From Zelopaecilomyces penicillatus (taxonomy: Eukaryota > Ascomycota > Sordariomycetes > Hypocreales > Pseudodiploosporaceae), in NCBI GenBank assembly GCA_005765155.1, contig VCCP01000003.1, forward strand, positions 4,092,001 to 4,156,000: a DNA stretch of 64,000 nt, in the 5' to 3' direction. The notes under the pieces were generated by a model. The model worked only from the letters and a program-made list of their open reading frames with translations. It searched no databases and was not told the origin of the DNA. Below are positions 12,038-25,022 of the stretch, one piece after another. Numbering within the stretch: position 1 is the first letter of the stretch; each line of letters opens with the position of its first letter. The position numbers and the translations under genes were made by a program.

Positions 12038-15000
12038 ATGGCTTCATCTCATAAATTAAATGTTATGAGCCTGGCTAGTACGGTCCATCGACATGTTAGT
12101 GCTGGTGTACCATGGCTAACGTTTGCAGACGATGTCAAGAGTGGCTCCCTAAAAGATCGCGAGAAAGCCGTTGATGGTGAGCTCTCTGCCTACGGGAACC
12201 TGTCAATCAACGCCCTACCCAGTATCTACAACCAGCGTATGCCAGAAATGGCTGTCTGTGGGGAACTGAGTAGATGAAAAGTCGACAGGATCCCATAGAT
12301 GCAAAAAGGAATACTAATCTAAACCTGGTTCAGATTTGGCGCAGCTCTTGAACCCGCGGAATCGCAATGCGAATTTGTACGTACTTTGAAACTGGTTAAC
12401 TGATGATGTTGTGTTTGCCCCTTGCCTAACACAAGCAGGTTCGATTTGGGGGATAAAAGCTATCACGAGATATTTGAGGCCATCTTCAGCTTTGTTCTCA
12501 AGGACAAGCCAGTCTTCTATGACAAGCGAAAATCACGGACAACTTCAAATGCTGCCGGTTCTCGATTGTCAAAATGCGCATCTGCTGTCAGGATGGCGGC
12601 CAGCCGTGGCACCTTAAAAATAGGTCGAAAAACGCTGCTTGCCGTCATTGACCATATTACCCAAGTATTGCCTGGACCAAATGAGGGTTATGTAGCGCCT
12701 TTGCTTCAGGATTACGTCAAAGCCTTGACTGAAGTCTTGTCCCGTCAATCCAACGTCGAGCTACTTTACCGAAAGGAAGGGGCCCCTTGGGACAAGTGCG
12801 TTGATTTCTTTCTTGACATTGCGTTGCACATTCTTCCGGAGGAAGCAGTCACATCCACATCGTCGCTTTCCAGGGCTTCACCGGCACCTACAGGCACCAC
12901 ATTGCGCTCCACGGCCGGATCCAATGGCTCTGTGACACTGCAAAAGCGCAATGGGCAAGGTGAAGGTGGCTCATTGAGAGACGTACTTGAAGGCATACAT
13001 AATCTGCTCTCGGCAGCGAATGCGCCAGTGTTGCGACGGGCCAAGGAGATCTCCAATATAGCGATGAGGATATTACAAATCAAACATCTTAGCCTTGGTT
13101 CAATGCAAACTTTATGCTTTTCTATTATCAACTCCGTCTTCTCTGCTACGGAAGCCGATGAGCTTGATGATTCGACATGTTTGGTCAAAAAGCTTCTCCC
13201 ACTCATGGGCTACTGGTGGCGCTCTGAAAAGGTCTCTCAAGATGAGCTCATAAAAGGCTTACGAAATGAGATATCCAAGAGCATTTTTCTCATGCATCTG
13301 CACATCAAGCATCTTGCGATTAACGCTTGGGATGTGGAAGTACGACATGACCTGGAGAATCTCATCGATCCCCTATGGCAAGAATATTCGAAACGCAGTG
13401 AGGCTTTTCGGCTACAGCTTGGAGACATAACCTTCACGCCATCCAACTTGCCCAAAGACTCCATGCGACTTCTACTGTTTGGTCTTCGTCCTCACAATCT
13501 GGAAGGAGAAAGTAACTGGGCTTTCGTCCAGAATCTAGCGCTTTTGGAGGCCATACTATTACGGCCTAAAAAGAGTTTGGGAGGGGGTGAGCCCGACTCT
13601 GATGATCCCCCACCCAAGAAAAAGCGACAGCAACATGGAATTAGTTCTTTGAGAATGAGGATGAAGTCAAATGATGCGGGGATTGTTCGAACTTCTCTGC
13701 AACTTGTCCCGTTTGTGCTAGCCACGAATAGTTTAGGACCTGACGACATTGGGGAGCTCTTCTCGGATCTGGTAACATTAGCAGGGGACAAAAACACCAT
13801 CACGGCATCCTGGGCATTTGTTGCATGTGCTAGGTATTCTGCCCCCTTCTTTCGCCTTCATCATGATTACTAACATTCAAAGTTGCGCCGTATGGGCTGA
13901 TACCTCTCACACCGAGTCAGGGTTATGGAGGCAAGTATGGCACCTAGCTACCAGATCAGTTAGTCTTCCAGCAACCAGTCGTGCAGCTTGTCTCGCGCTA
14001 CACAGCATCATCGAAGGGGACATCCTGCCATACCATGCACTTTCCGAGGACATCAACAGTATTGTTACGACAGCGGATGTTAACGGGCCGGGGGTTCTAT
14101 GCGACACTTCGCTTGCATTGATGGTTCATTTGTTCCATGAACGTAATGCCAGGCTGCCCAATGCCAGTCAGAGTACTTCCAGTCACATCATCAGATGGGT
14201 TTTCATGAAGTGGAATCCAGGTACGTCGATGGACACAACATCTTGGCGAGAGCTGCACTAATGCCAAATCTACAGGTGAATTGATTTACGCTTCTTTTCA
14301 GTCTGTCCACGTTTTGCCGATCGACTTCGTAAATCTTTTGCGACTATGCTGTGGAGCTCAGCCCTTGGCTTCAAATGTCACTGTTGCTGTATGTGGCGGA
14401 GGCCTTGGCGAAACTTGGAAGTTGCAGCGAGAATCATGTCAATTCAACGAATACCTTCTTCTGCTTGACTCGGCAGAGAATACAGTAGCTACTAACGCCT
14501 GTAAACATACTTCTCAATCGAACAAATCGCCTGCCATGGCCGATGCCAGTAGCTATTTTGTATTGAGAAAGTTGGTCTTGGAGTTGCTTCATCCAAAACT
14601 AGAGGAACTTGGGGAACTATGCGCATCTTGGTTCAAGAGAGCTAGCGAGGGCGGTAGCCAGATATCTTTTGACCGTTTCCGAAGCTTGTTATCCGCATGC
14701 GTCATTGGTATCATGCTGCTACCACAATTTGGCGATCTAAACTCGACACCTTCCTCGTTAATAGGCTCGCTTCTTCTCGATTTAGCAGAGAAGGGTCTAG
14801 TTGCAGCCATGGACTCGGTAGAACCTGCAGCATTTGTCAACTTGACCCTACGAGAGATGCGGCTCTGCATTCCGGATATCGACACAGCAAGTTTCAGTCA
14901 GCTACAGGGGGACAATACAGCCCTTCTCGAACTACTTGCCAGATTATCAAATCTGATTGAGCAGCGCCAGTCTAGTCAATCTTCCGAAAATCAGACGGAT

Positions 15001-18000
15001 TTAATGGATCTTGATGAAGATTTCGACTCCCAGAACAGCAGGAGTACTCTAGCATCCAATTTACCCCCATTAGCAAGGCAAAATGTACAGCTTTCTCTGA
15101 GCTCCCGAGCCTTTTATACCGAAACAAAGCTACGGCTAAGCTTTTTGCGACTTCTACATGAAGATAGCACCCATCTCGGCCTTATACCAGAAATCTTCAT
15201 CCAGGGCTTGTTATCCTTGCCCGATGACGATGTTTTGTCCTGTCAACGCCTCTTGATTGAAATAGCAAGGTCTGACATGGTCCTGAGCCCTGAATGCGCT
15301 TTAAATGTTATAGTGAGGCTAGGGGAAATCGTGGGGAAACCCGAATACCAGTCCAGCGAAGTTGCGCAGACTACTTGCATTGAAGTAATCAGTGGTCTGA
15401 GTCACCTCTGGTTGGAAGAAAATATAAGTTTGGAAGAAAGGGTTGGTGATTTGTATGACTACTTCATCAGAACCTGTCTACCATCCAATGTTCTGTCACC
15501 GAAAACTCAAATGTCGTTATCGCGACTGCTGTTTACCCTTTTGAAAACCAACCCTAATTATGGAGCAAACTTGGGTCTTGACTCTTGTCGCACTTCTTTA
15601 CTTTCTATACTGGACAAAGGCTCCATGAAAGTCAAATGCTTCATTGCGGAATGGATTGCTGATATCTTCGACTTGTTCATTCTCATGCTGCATGATGAAA
15701 TCTTCGTCGACGTGCTTGACAGTCTTCCCACAGACCCAAACAACACAGCCGGGTTAGCATTTCGTCTACTTGTACTGTCTAAGATGGCCCAACGCTGGCC
15801 CACTTTGTTGAGAAGGTGTACATATCATATTTTTGAAACGCCGGGGAAACTACCCCAATCCTCTGAGTATGCCAGACGGTGCTTGACCGATATTTCAAAG
15901 ACGTTGAACCTCGGATCCCCGAAAGAGCTATTCCAACTTTTCTCTCGGCAACTTCTCTACACTTGGTTAGAGGCAGATCAAGTAGAAGATATTCCATTTA
16001 CTATTTTTGGATTCTCGAACCTCAGAGACCTCATTGTCATGTCGCAATCCGAGGCAGTTGGGTTGGCCATGATGCGGGGACAAGACGAGGCCATCGAGGA
16101 GCTAGCTCGGATTATTGGAATAACGAAGAAGAAGCTGATACAAGCGAATTTCACGACTACCCTTGCATATAGCATGATATATGCACCGGCATCTGGAGGG
16201 GCTAGCAAAACAAATGGGGAGGATCGCATCAAGAAAATTATGGGCGACAAACCGTTCATAGAGGCGGTATACGTCGATTTCGTTGATATTGTCGGTCTCT
16301 TCTTTGATCTCATTGACCAAGAAGACTCTCTGGAGAGGGTGTTTTCAAAACAAGCTGACTTGAGGTATGCTAGTAAAAACCTGGACGCAATTCGTAGAAT
16401 TGCTCATTCAACAGCAAAGCTACCCCCCAATCAGCAGCCTATGTTTAGGGCCAAATATGTGTTTCATGAGCTTTTTCGCTTGTGCCAATATACAGAATTC
16501 CACTTTCGAGATCTCTGGACACCAGCCATGGTGCTAGCAATCGCTAGAAATTTATTCAACACTGTTCATCCAGCCCTCGGTTCTCTTCACGCATGCTCAG
16601 TTCTCCGAAAAGTCAGAATCATTATTTGTCTTGCAGGCTCTGTGGCACTGGATTCTTACTGTTTAGAAATGCTTCTGAACTCGATCAGAAGCTTCATAGT
16701 GGACCCAGAATGTGCTGATGATGCATTAGGTGTGAGCGAGTACCTGCTTTCTCAAGGAAGTGCATACCTAGAACAAGTTCCATCCTTCATGGCTGGATAT
16801 GCACTGTCTACGTTGGCATCATTGAGAGTTTTCCTTGAATCTAGCCAGTCAAGCACCACCCAGGAAGATCAATTCAAAGCCACAATGAGCAAGGCCCAGA
16901 AGTTTCACGAGTGGTTTGGCAAATACCTGGCAAACTATACTTCTGTAAAGTTCTTGAGTAAGGCTCAAGGCACTGCTTTCAGATCTATTACACAGTCTGC
17001 TGGTCAAATCCGGTCTTCTGGCAACGCGGAAAGAGGTACCTTTGAGAGTAAGCTACTATTGGAGATTCTTAGGGATGGAACTGAAGACAGTCAACTCCTT
17101 AATGAATCATCTCGTCAACTTGCACTTGGTCTGCTTTGTGGGGACTTTTCGATGCCAGATCAGGTTAGAAATGATGTTATTGAGAGCGATGATGACGCTG
17201 TTCTGTATGGATCTGCTGTGTGGAAAAGCTGTGAGACACAAAACCTGAGTTCGACGTATCTATCTTGGGCGGGTCGTGTGATAGGTCGATCTTTTTCAGC
17301 ATCAGGAAGTATTCCGGAAGGCATCTTGCGAGAATCGAGGCTAGCCGAGTTTATTGCAGAAGACCTTGGGTCGGAGATAGGGCTACTGCGCTTAGTTCGG
17401 GAGCTTACTGCATATCCGTCATCCATCACTGCTGGTTTGGCAGAGGCTACTTTGAGGACTGCTATTTCGAGGGCGGTTTTGGAGGACGATATGCCTTTGG
17501 TTACGGCGTGTCAGCAGAGCTTATCTGAACAACTCTTCGTCGCCTCGCAATGGGGCTCATATCATTCCCCGCCCTCTGAAACCAACATTGATGGCATCAC
17601 TGAAGTTGATCAGTCTGTCTGGAGAGCAGATATTGCGTCACAGAATTGGTTGACTGATCTCAGTGCTCACCTAGCTCAATCTGTGCCAGGTTCGATCCTC
17701 CTTTCCGTGCTCTCGCCGATATTAATCAAAGTCAAAGGCTTTGCTGAGAAATCATTTCCATTCATTATTCATCTTGTGCTATTGTTTCAACTTGATCAGC
17801 AACAGACAATGAAACGCTCAATATCAAACGCGATGAAGATATGGCTCTCATCTTCGGACCCGGCCGCCAGAGCAAATCAGAAATTATTAATCGACTCAAT
17901 ACTATACCTGAGAACCCAGGAGTATCCGAAGGAAAATTCCATTGCAGACCGGCTGCATTGGTTGGACTTGGACTACACATTGGCAGCATCTGCAGCATCA

Positions 18001-21000
18001 AGCTGTGGCATGTTCAAAACAGCTCTTCTTTTCACCGAGCTCGTCTCCTCCGAAACCGGTCGCTCATCTAAGAGATCTTCAATGTCAAGGGAGACGAATA
18101 TCAATGATTCCCTTCTCAGAATATTTGAGAATATTGATGATCCCGATGCTTACTATGGTTTGCCCGAAGAAGCTAGTCTTTCCAAAGTGCTTGCTCGTGT
18201 TGAATATGAGCAAGAAGGGGTAAAAAGCCTAGCCTTTCGAGGTGCTCAATATGATAGTAATATTCGCTTGCGGCGGCCCGCCTCTACTACCGACGGTCCA
18301 GCCTTGATCAACGCGTTGAACACTCTGGGATTTGCGGGCTTGTCACATTCGCTTTTGCAAACCCAACAAAATGTCAATGCAACCTCGCAATCCTTGGAAA
18401 GCACATTTAGTACTGCAAGGAAGCTAGAGATGTGGAATCTCCCAGCTCCAGTGTCCAGCGACCATCATGCAGTCACCACGTATAAAGCCTATCAGAGTAT
18501 GCATCAAGCAACTAGTCTTCCCTTTGTTCAGTCCACCATATATGAAGGTTTCAGCCGGACCATGCAGAATTTGGTTGTTCATGGCCATAATGCAACGACT
18601 CTGAGAAGTAGGCTAGGGGCACTGGCATCTCTCAGTGAGCTTGATGAGCTTCTGGGAGCTTCAGATCCTTCTGAGTTGGAGAATATCATCAGTCGATTTC
18701 AAGACCGAGGTCAATGGATGAGAAGTGGCATGTAAGTGGGATGCGAAAACAATATATTTTTAAATGATGTATGCTGACATTTATTAGGTATAATGATATC
18801 AGCCAGATTTTATCTTGTCGAAGAACATCAATGAGTATGCTTAGCCAGCATGCGACACGGTTGAACAGCTCAAGGCTTTCGTTTTCCGCTTTCAGGAAAA
18901 TGGAGGTCCAGTCCATGCTCTTAGCGTCTGGGATTTATCGCTACCACCAGGCAACACAGGAATCGCTCAACATTTCGACCTCACTGTCAGATTTGATCAA
19001 GCCCTGCGAAGACTTTGGTGTTCATGTTGATGCGGCCGTCAAAATTGAGGTTGCTAATTCTCTCTGGGATTACGGAGAAATGAGCACCTCCATTCGGATG
19101 CTGCAGGGTATAGACAAGGATATGTCACTCAAGCGGCAATCTATCTCTGTCAGTCGAGCTGATTTGCTCTCAAAAATTGGTCACAAAATATCAATCGCCC
19201 GTCTTGAGAAACCCCGAGATATCCAAAAGAAGTACTTGGAGCCCGCTCTCAAAGAACTCAAGGGGGATGGCGACAGTAAAGAGGCAGGCCTCGTATTTCA
19301 TCAGTTTGCTGTATTCTGTGATGAGCAACTCCAAGACCCAGATGGGTTAGAGGACCTAGAAAGATTGCAAAATCTCAGAAAGGCCAAAAGCGATGAAGTT
19401 GAAGACCTCAAATCGCTTATATCTTCCACGAGAGAAGCGGATCTAAAAGCTAGATACTCTCACATTTTAGCGAAAGAGAAGCAATGGCTTGACCTTGATG
19501 AGCAAGAGCTGCGACGAGTTGAGCAAACGCGCAGCGAGTTTGTCCGGCTTAGTCTTGAAAACTATTTGCTCTCACTAGCATGCTCAGAAGAACATAATAA
19601 CGACTCCCTTCGCTTCACTGCACTCTGGCTCGAACGGTCAGCGGAGGATGTGACTAACAAAGCCGTGATGCGCCATCTCCATAAAGTACCGACTGGCAAA
19701 TTCGCTGGCCTCATGAATCAGTTGACATCTAGGCTCCAAAATACGGATAACCCCTTCCAAAAGATGCTCATGGAGCTTGTTTTGAATATCTGTGTAGATC
19801 ATCCATACCATGGCATGTATCAAATATGGTCTGGCACCAAGGCAAAAGCACAGCAAAAGGATGAAGTGGCTGTGCTCCGGGTTAAGGCAACAGAAAAGGT
19901 TGCGCAGAAACTGGCGTCTACCAAATCAGTCGCAGATATTTGGCTATCGATTGATAAAACAAGCAAATATTATCATGGCCTTGCATTGGACAGAAATACA
20001 ACAAAATACAAGTCTGGCGCGAAAGTGCTGTTGAGAGATTCGGCCGCAGCAAACCATTTGGTAAACGGCCTGGCTAAGTACCGCATCCCTCCACCCACAA
20101 TGCATATTGATATCAATATCACGAAAAATTATTCAGACGTCCCTGTAATCACGAAGCTGGAGCCAACAATGACCATTGCCTCGGGTGTCAGCGCGCCGAA
20201 AATCATCACGGCGGTAGCAAGCAATGGCAAGCGGTACAAACAGCTGGTCAAGGGTGGCCAGGATGATCTTCGCCAGGATGCCATCATGGAACAGGTCTTT
20301 TCAGCAGTTTCGTCAGTGTTGAAGCTTCACCGAGCGACACGGCAGCGAAACCTGGGCATTAGAACATACAAAGTACTTCCACTAACAGCATCATCTGGCT
20401 TGATCGAATTTGTTCCTGATACAATTCCTCTGCATGAATTCTTGATGCCAGCGCACGAAAGATATAATCCGAAAGATCTGAAAGGTTCCCAGTGCCGAAA
20501 AGAGATATTCAGTGTTCAAAGTAGGACAGTCGAGCATCGCATTAATGCCTATCGGAAAGTGACAGAAAGGTTTCAACCAGTAATGAAATACTTCTTCATG
20601 GAATATTTTGTGGATCCTGATGAATGGTTTGTGAAGCGTCTTGCTTACACGAGAAGTACCGCAGCGATATCCATGCTGGGACATGTCCTCGGCCTGGGCG
20701 ACCGACATGGTCACAATATCCTTTTGGACACAAAGACTGGTGAGGTGGTTCATATCGACCTGGGCATTGCTTTCGAAGCAGGACGCATTCTCCCCGTGCC
20801 AGAGCTTGTGCCATTCAGACTTACCAGAGATATCGTGGATGGAATGGGGATCAGCAAAACAGAAGGCGTTTTCCGTCGATGTTGTGAGTTTACGCTCGAT
20901 GCTTTACGAGAAGAGCAGTACTCTATTATGACCATCCTGGATGTTTTGCGGTTCGATCCGTTATACACATGGTCCATTTCACCCGTGCGGCTTGCCAAGT

Positions 21001-21309
21001 TGCAGAAAGCAAGACAAGATGACGGGGCATTGGATGATGCCGAACAAACTGATGCAGAAGCGAGGAAGGACAAGGGCAGCAAGACGGGGAGCCGTGTAAA
21101 TGAGCCCTCCGAGGCTGACCGTGCGCTGGAGGTTGTCAGGAAGAAGCTTTCTAAAGCCCTGAGCGTGACTGCTACAGTCAACGATCTCATCAACCAAGCG
21201 ACGGACGAACGAAACCTCGCAGTGTTGTACTCCGGTAAGCAATCCACGTTCAGTTTAAGGCTTGACTATTGCTAACAAAAGAAAAACAGGATGGGCGGCA
21301 TATGCTTAA
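12038..21309 (+). CDS. TEL1: Tel1 serine/threonine kinase (ATM family, PI3K-related)
   Basis: Eight exons: 12038-12077, 12129-12176, 12334-12376, 12439-13833, 13883-14220, 14276-18731, 18788-21234 and 21290-21309. They sum to 8,787 nt, or 2,928 residues, the expected size for a fungal Tel1. The N-terminus carries a TAN-like motif (Lys-Ser-Gly-Ser-Leu-Lys-Asp-Arg-Glu-Lys-Ala), assembled from three micro-exons. A long HEAT-type helical solenoid and FAT region follow. The PI3K-like kinase domain lies in exon 7: GGQDDLRQD at about residue 2594, the catalytic loop GLGDRHGHN near 2742 and HIDLG near 2762. The FATC tail ends Leu-Tyr-Ser-Gly-Trp-Ala-Ala-Tyr-Ala, the last six residues coming from a 20-nt exon. 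Tel1 senses double-strand breaks through Mre11-Rad50-Xrs2/Nbs1 and supports telomere maintenance. The exon 1 donor (GTACGG) was chosen because it alone keeps frame with a CTAAC branch site; that junction is the least certain. Confidence 0.96.
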
Positions 21310-22378
21310 GTAGCGTTCTAGCTCTAGTTGAGGTGTACTCGTACAATGAGAGCTGCTATAGCTTGTTTTTTGTGTAATGAATAATGGTGTCGGGATTGCG
21401 GCTGTTGAGTACTGGCCTCATGAATGACAAGAATTGGTTTGTAAATAGGCGTAGTTGGCATATTGGATAGAGAATTGATTGTATTATTAGGTGTACATAA
21501 AATTTGGAATTTGATGAACATAAATATTTCTCTGGCCCTAGTCCAAAACACCTTCAGTAATATCTTGCTATACCTAGTACTATGAAACGAGGCTTCATAG
21601 AGCACATAACTCTCGAATAGGTGCAGAAAGTTATAGTCCTACGAAAGTCTACTATTGTAGGTAATAACTGGGGTGGCGGTTTTTTATCTCTAGGGTGGGG
21701 GGTTTGGAGATTCTGGAGGTACAAATCATAGTATTATAGCGGTTGTCACACTAGGTACTGGGACGCACCCGACATCTATAAAAAAATACAACATGAGTAC
21801 AAGGAACAAAGATATCTCACGCCCGTATTTACCATTTGGAACAACAAACTTGATACATACAGCGCTCAGGTCGCAAACTCATACGGAGTTAAGCGAGTGT
21901 TCCCGTAAAGCCCACTAACTTGCCTGTCCTGCCGAGACAGCCGCTCGCTATCTTATCGTGGGGCATCCCTGTCTGTTTTATTGTTTTATGCCGGTACAGG
22001 AAGCTACAGCAGTTAGAGCCAGCACCTATAATAACCGCTATACTTCACCGTGCGTAGATATCCACACTGGCCAAGCAGGTATCCAGAGACATCTCATCCA
22101 GGTGCCATGACATAGCAAACTTCAACCATTAGCATCCTCAGACCTCCATCTTCGCCTCGCTTCGCCCCGCCTCTGCCTCCAATTCAGACTGGAATTACGG
22201 CTTGTTTCGATTATTCATACTAGACGCTGACTCGTGTTCACTGGCTCGAGTAATCGTACGCGACAGCCCTGCCTTTAACCAGCGACATCATATCAATTGG
22301 GTTCCACAAGCCTCTCCGCCCAAGCTTGAGTGCCAGCATTTGAATCAAGTTGTCGTCCGCGTCGCCCATCGCCGTTCC
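21310..22378. other. Intergenic region between TEL1 and CUL4
   Basis: The TEL1 3' flank is AT-rich (21350-21620). The CUL4 promoter and leader follow. The word TACGGAGTT at 21892-21900 differs by one base from a motif that recurs elsewhere in the window. I looked for a 5S rRNA gene near 21750-21990 and did not find one. Confidence 0.5.
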
Positions 22379-25022
22379 ATGCAACCAGCGACAGTCGATT
22401 TGGCTTCCCCCTCACGCCGCCGGCCTCGTCTAACCTCCTCCTCTGCATCTCCGCCGGCCCCATCCAAACGACTGAGGCTCACAGACACTCCCGCGATGGC
22501 GAGCGCCAAAGCTAGGGGAAAGCTCCCCGAGACGGTCGATCTTACAGAGCGACAATCTGCGTTCCAGCCCCAGAGTGGCGCTAAGAAATTGGTCATCAAG
22601 AACTTGCGAAGTCCTGTGCAGCGTGATGCTCGGGTTGAGGAATACTATGCCCGGACCGAAAAGGAGCTTGAGCAGGCATTGGATGCCATCTTCCGTGGGC
22701 AGAGTCCAGCCGTGCCGCTGGAGAGATTATACCGGGGCGTGGAGGATGTGTGTCGCAAAGGGAACGCGGACAAGGTATATCGCATGCTCAAGGAGCGAAT
22801 CGAGAGGCATCTCCAGACAGTGGTCCTACCCAGAATAAAAAAATCCGTGGAAATGTCCCAGCTCGACGTGCTGCGGAAAGTTTTATCTGAATGGAAAACC
22901 TGGAACACTCAGACGGTACGGACCTTGAATTCCTTTGACGCTCATAACTGGCCAGGATCATGTCGCAATTTGGGCTGACCTGTTTGTTTTCAGATCCTGA
23001 TACGCTCAACGTTCAGTTTTCTTGACCGCACGTACCTACTGCTGGGGACCTTACCCTCCATCAATGATATGACGATTTCACGCTTTTGCCGGATGGCATT
23101 TCCTTCAAGCTCATCAGTTTCTGGCATCTCACCAGGCAAGGAGATAATTGCGGGAATCTGTGAGCTGGTCGAGTATGACCGTAGAGGAGATGATCGCATG
23201 GAATCTGAGCTACTAAGGGATGCAGTCATGATGCTTTATGTGCTGGGCGTATACGTGAAGCAATTTGAGCCAGTGTTCTTGCGACATTCAGAAGCTTATT
23301 TCAGGGAGTTTGGTGAGACAAGCAGTTCCTCGAACCTCAAAATCTATATATCAGCGTGCGAGAAACTACTACAGACCGAAGACTACCGATGCATGGCCTA
23401 CAATTTTGATAGCACAACAGAAAGGCAATTGATGCACTCGGCACATGCAATTTTGATTGATCAGTACTCGGAAAAGTTGCTTCACAGCAGCAGCTTATCA
23501 ATTCTCCTCTCAGAACGGGACGTCAAATCTATGAAGGGCCTCTACGATCTGTTAAAACTGTCCGGTATACAAAAGAAACTAAAGGAACCATGGAGCGATT
23601 ATATCCGCGAAACAGGTGCCTCTATTGTCTCTGACAAAGACCGTGGCGAGGAGATGGTTCTGCGTCTTTTGGATCTCCGCCGATCATTGGATTTGATGAT
23701 CCGTGATGCATTCAATAGGGACGATGATTTTCTCCGGGGCATGCGCGAAGCGTTCGGCAACTTCATGAATGATCGTAGGATAGCTGCTTGTTGGGACACG
23801 GGCACTTCTAAGATTGGGGAGATGACAGCAAAGTATATTGATATGCTGTTGCGCGGTGGTCTCAAAGCCCTTCCCAAAGAGATGCTATCCGATGCCAAGG
23901 ATCGAGCCGCAGCTGAAAAGGAAGGTCAAGCGAGCACTGCAGATGAGGATGCAGAGTTGGACAGGCAACTCAACCAAGCTGTGGAGCTTTTCCGTTTCAT
24001 TGAGGGCAAGGATACCTTTGAAGCATTCTACAAGAAAGACCTCGCGCGCCGATTACTCATGGGTCGCAGTGCAAGCCAAGATGCTGAACGGAATATGCTA
24101 ACTAAACTGAGAGATGAATGCGGATCGAATTTTACGCACAACCTGGAGCAAATGTTCAAGGACCAGGAGTTAGCCAAGGACGAAATGGAAGCTTATAAGC
24201 AGTGGTGTAGCGGTAGTTCTGAGCGCAAATCAGGAGTGGACCTACAAGTTATGATTCTCTCGGCAGCAGCATGGCCGACTTATCCCGATGTCCGACTGAA
24301 TCTTCCGGACGAAGCGGCTACCCAGATTGAGCGCTTTGACAAGCATTACAAAAACAAGCATACCGGCCGAGTGCTCACATGGAAGCACTCGCTTGCTCAT
24401 TGCTCAATCAAAGCCACTTTCCCCAAAGGACAGAAAGAGCTTCTTGTTTCAGCCTTCCAAGGTGTTGTGCTTTTGCTCTTTAACGATGTCGTTGGTGATG
24501 GTTTCTTGGCTTATGAACAGATCTCCACAGCGACCGGTCTTCAGGGCGGGGAGTTGGATCGCACGCTTCAGTCACTAGCTTGCGGAAAAGCGCGAGTTCT
24601 ATGCAAGCATCCCAAGGGCCGTGATGTGAAGCCGACAGATACCTTTACCTTTAACAAGGCATTTTCAGATCCAAAGTACCGTGTTAAAATAAACCAAATC
24701 CAGCTGAAGGAGACGAGAGAGGAAAATAAGGCAACACACGAGAGGATTGCACAAGATCGACGGTTCGAGACACAGGCAGCCATTGTGCGGATCATGAAGA
24801 GCCGAAAGACAATGGGCCATGCCGAGCTAGTGGCCGAAGTAATTAATCTAACGAAGAAGAGAGGCAGTGTTGAGCCAGTGGCAATCAAGAAGGAAATTGA
24901 AAGGTATGCGGATTACAAGCTTTATTGTTGATTAAAGAGGCATGGGTTAACAGCATCGTAACAGCTTGATCGAGAAGGATTATATTGAGCGGGAGGAGAA
25001 TTCCTACACTTATCTTTCATGA
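22379..25022 (+). CDS. CUL4: Cullin-4, scaffold of CRL4 (Ddb1-type) ubiquitin ligases
   Basis: Three exons, 22379-22915, 22994-24903 and 24965-25022, encode 834 residues. The first in-frame ATG is at 22379; a later Met (22496) is an alternative. The N-terminus is disordered and basic (Ser-Arg-Arg-Arg-Pro-Arg and Ser-Lys-Arg-Leu-Arg-Leu, possible nuclear localisation signal). It has V53-D54-L55-T56, a SUMO-interaction-like motif. Cullin repeats follow, then the cullin homology domain and the C-terminal winged-helix Nedd8 site (Ile-Val-Arg-Ile-Met-Lys-Ser-Arg-Lys; Ala-Ile-Lys-Lys-Glu-Ile-Glu-Ser-Leu-Ile-Glu). The protein ends Ser-Tyr-Thr-Tyr-Leu-Ser. The final 58-nt exon supplies the end of that domain; without it the frame runs into an intronic stop. 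Cul4 works with Ddb1 and Rbx1 in DNA damage response, replication control and, in fungi, heterochromatin. Cul4 rather than Cul1 or Cul3 is a judgement from overall pattern. Confidence 0.9.

Noticed and set aside
12095..12128. Alternative TEL1 first intron with GTTAGT donor
   Set aside because: Only 34 nt and it breaks the reading frame; the GTACGG donor at 12078 keeps frame.
21740..21990. Possible 5S rRNA gene
   Set aside because: A few words resemble a 5S internal region, but the overall sequence does not match the fungal 5S pattern I know.
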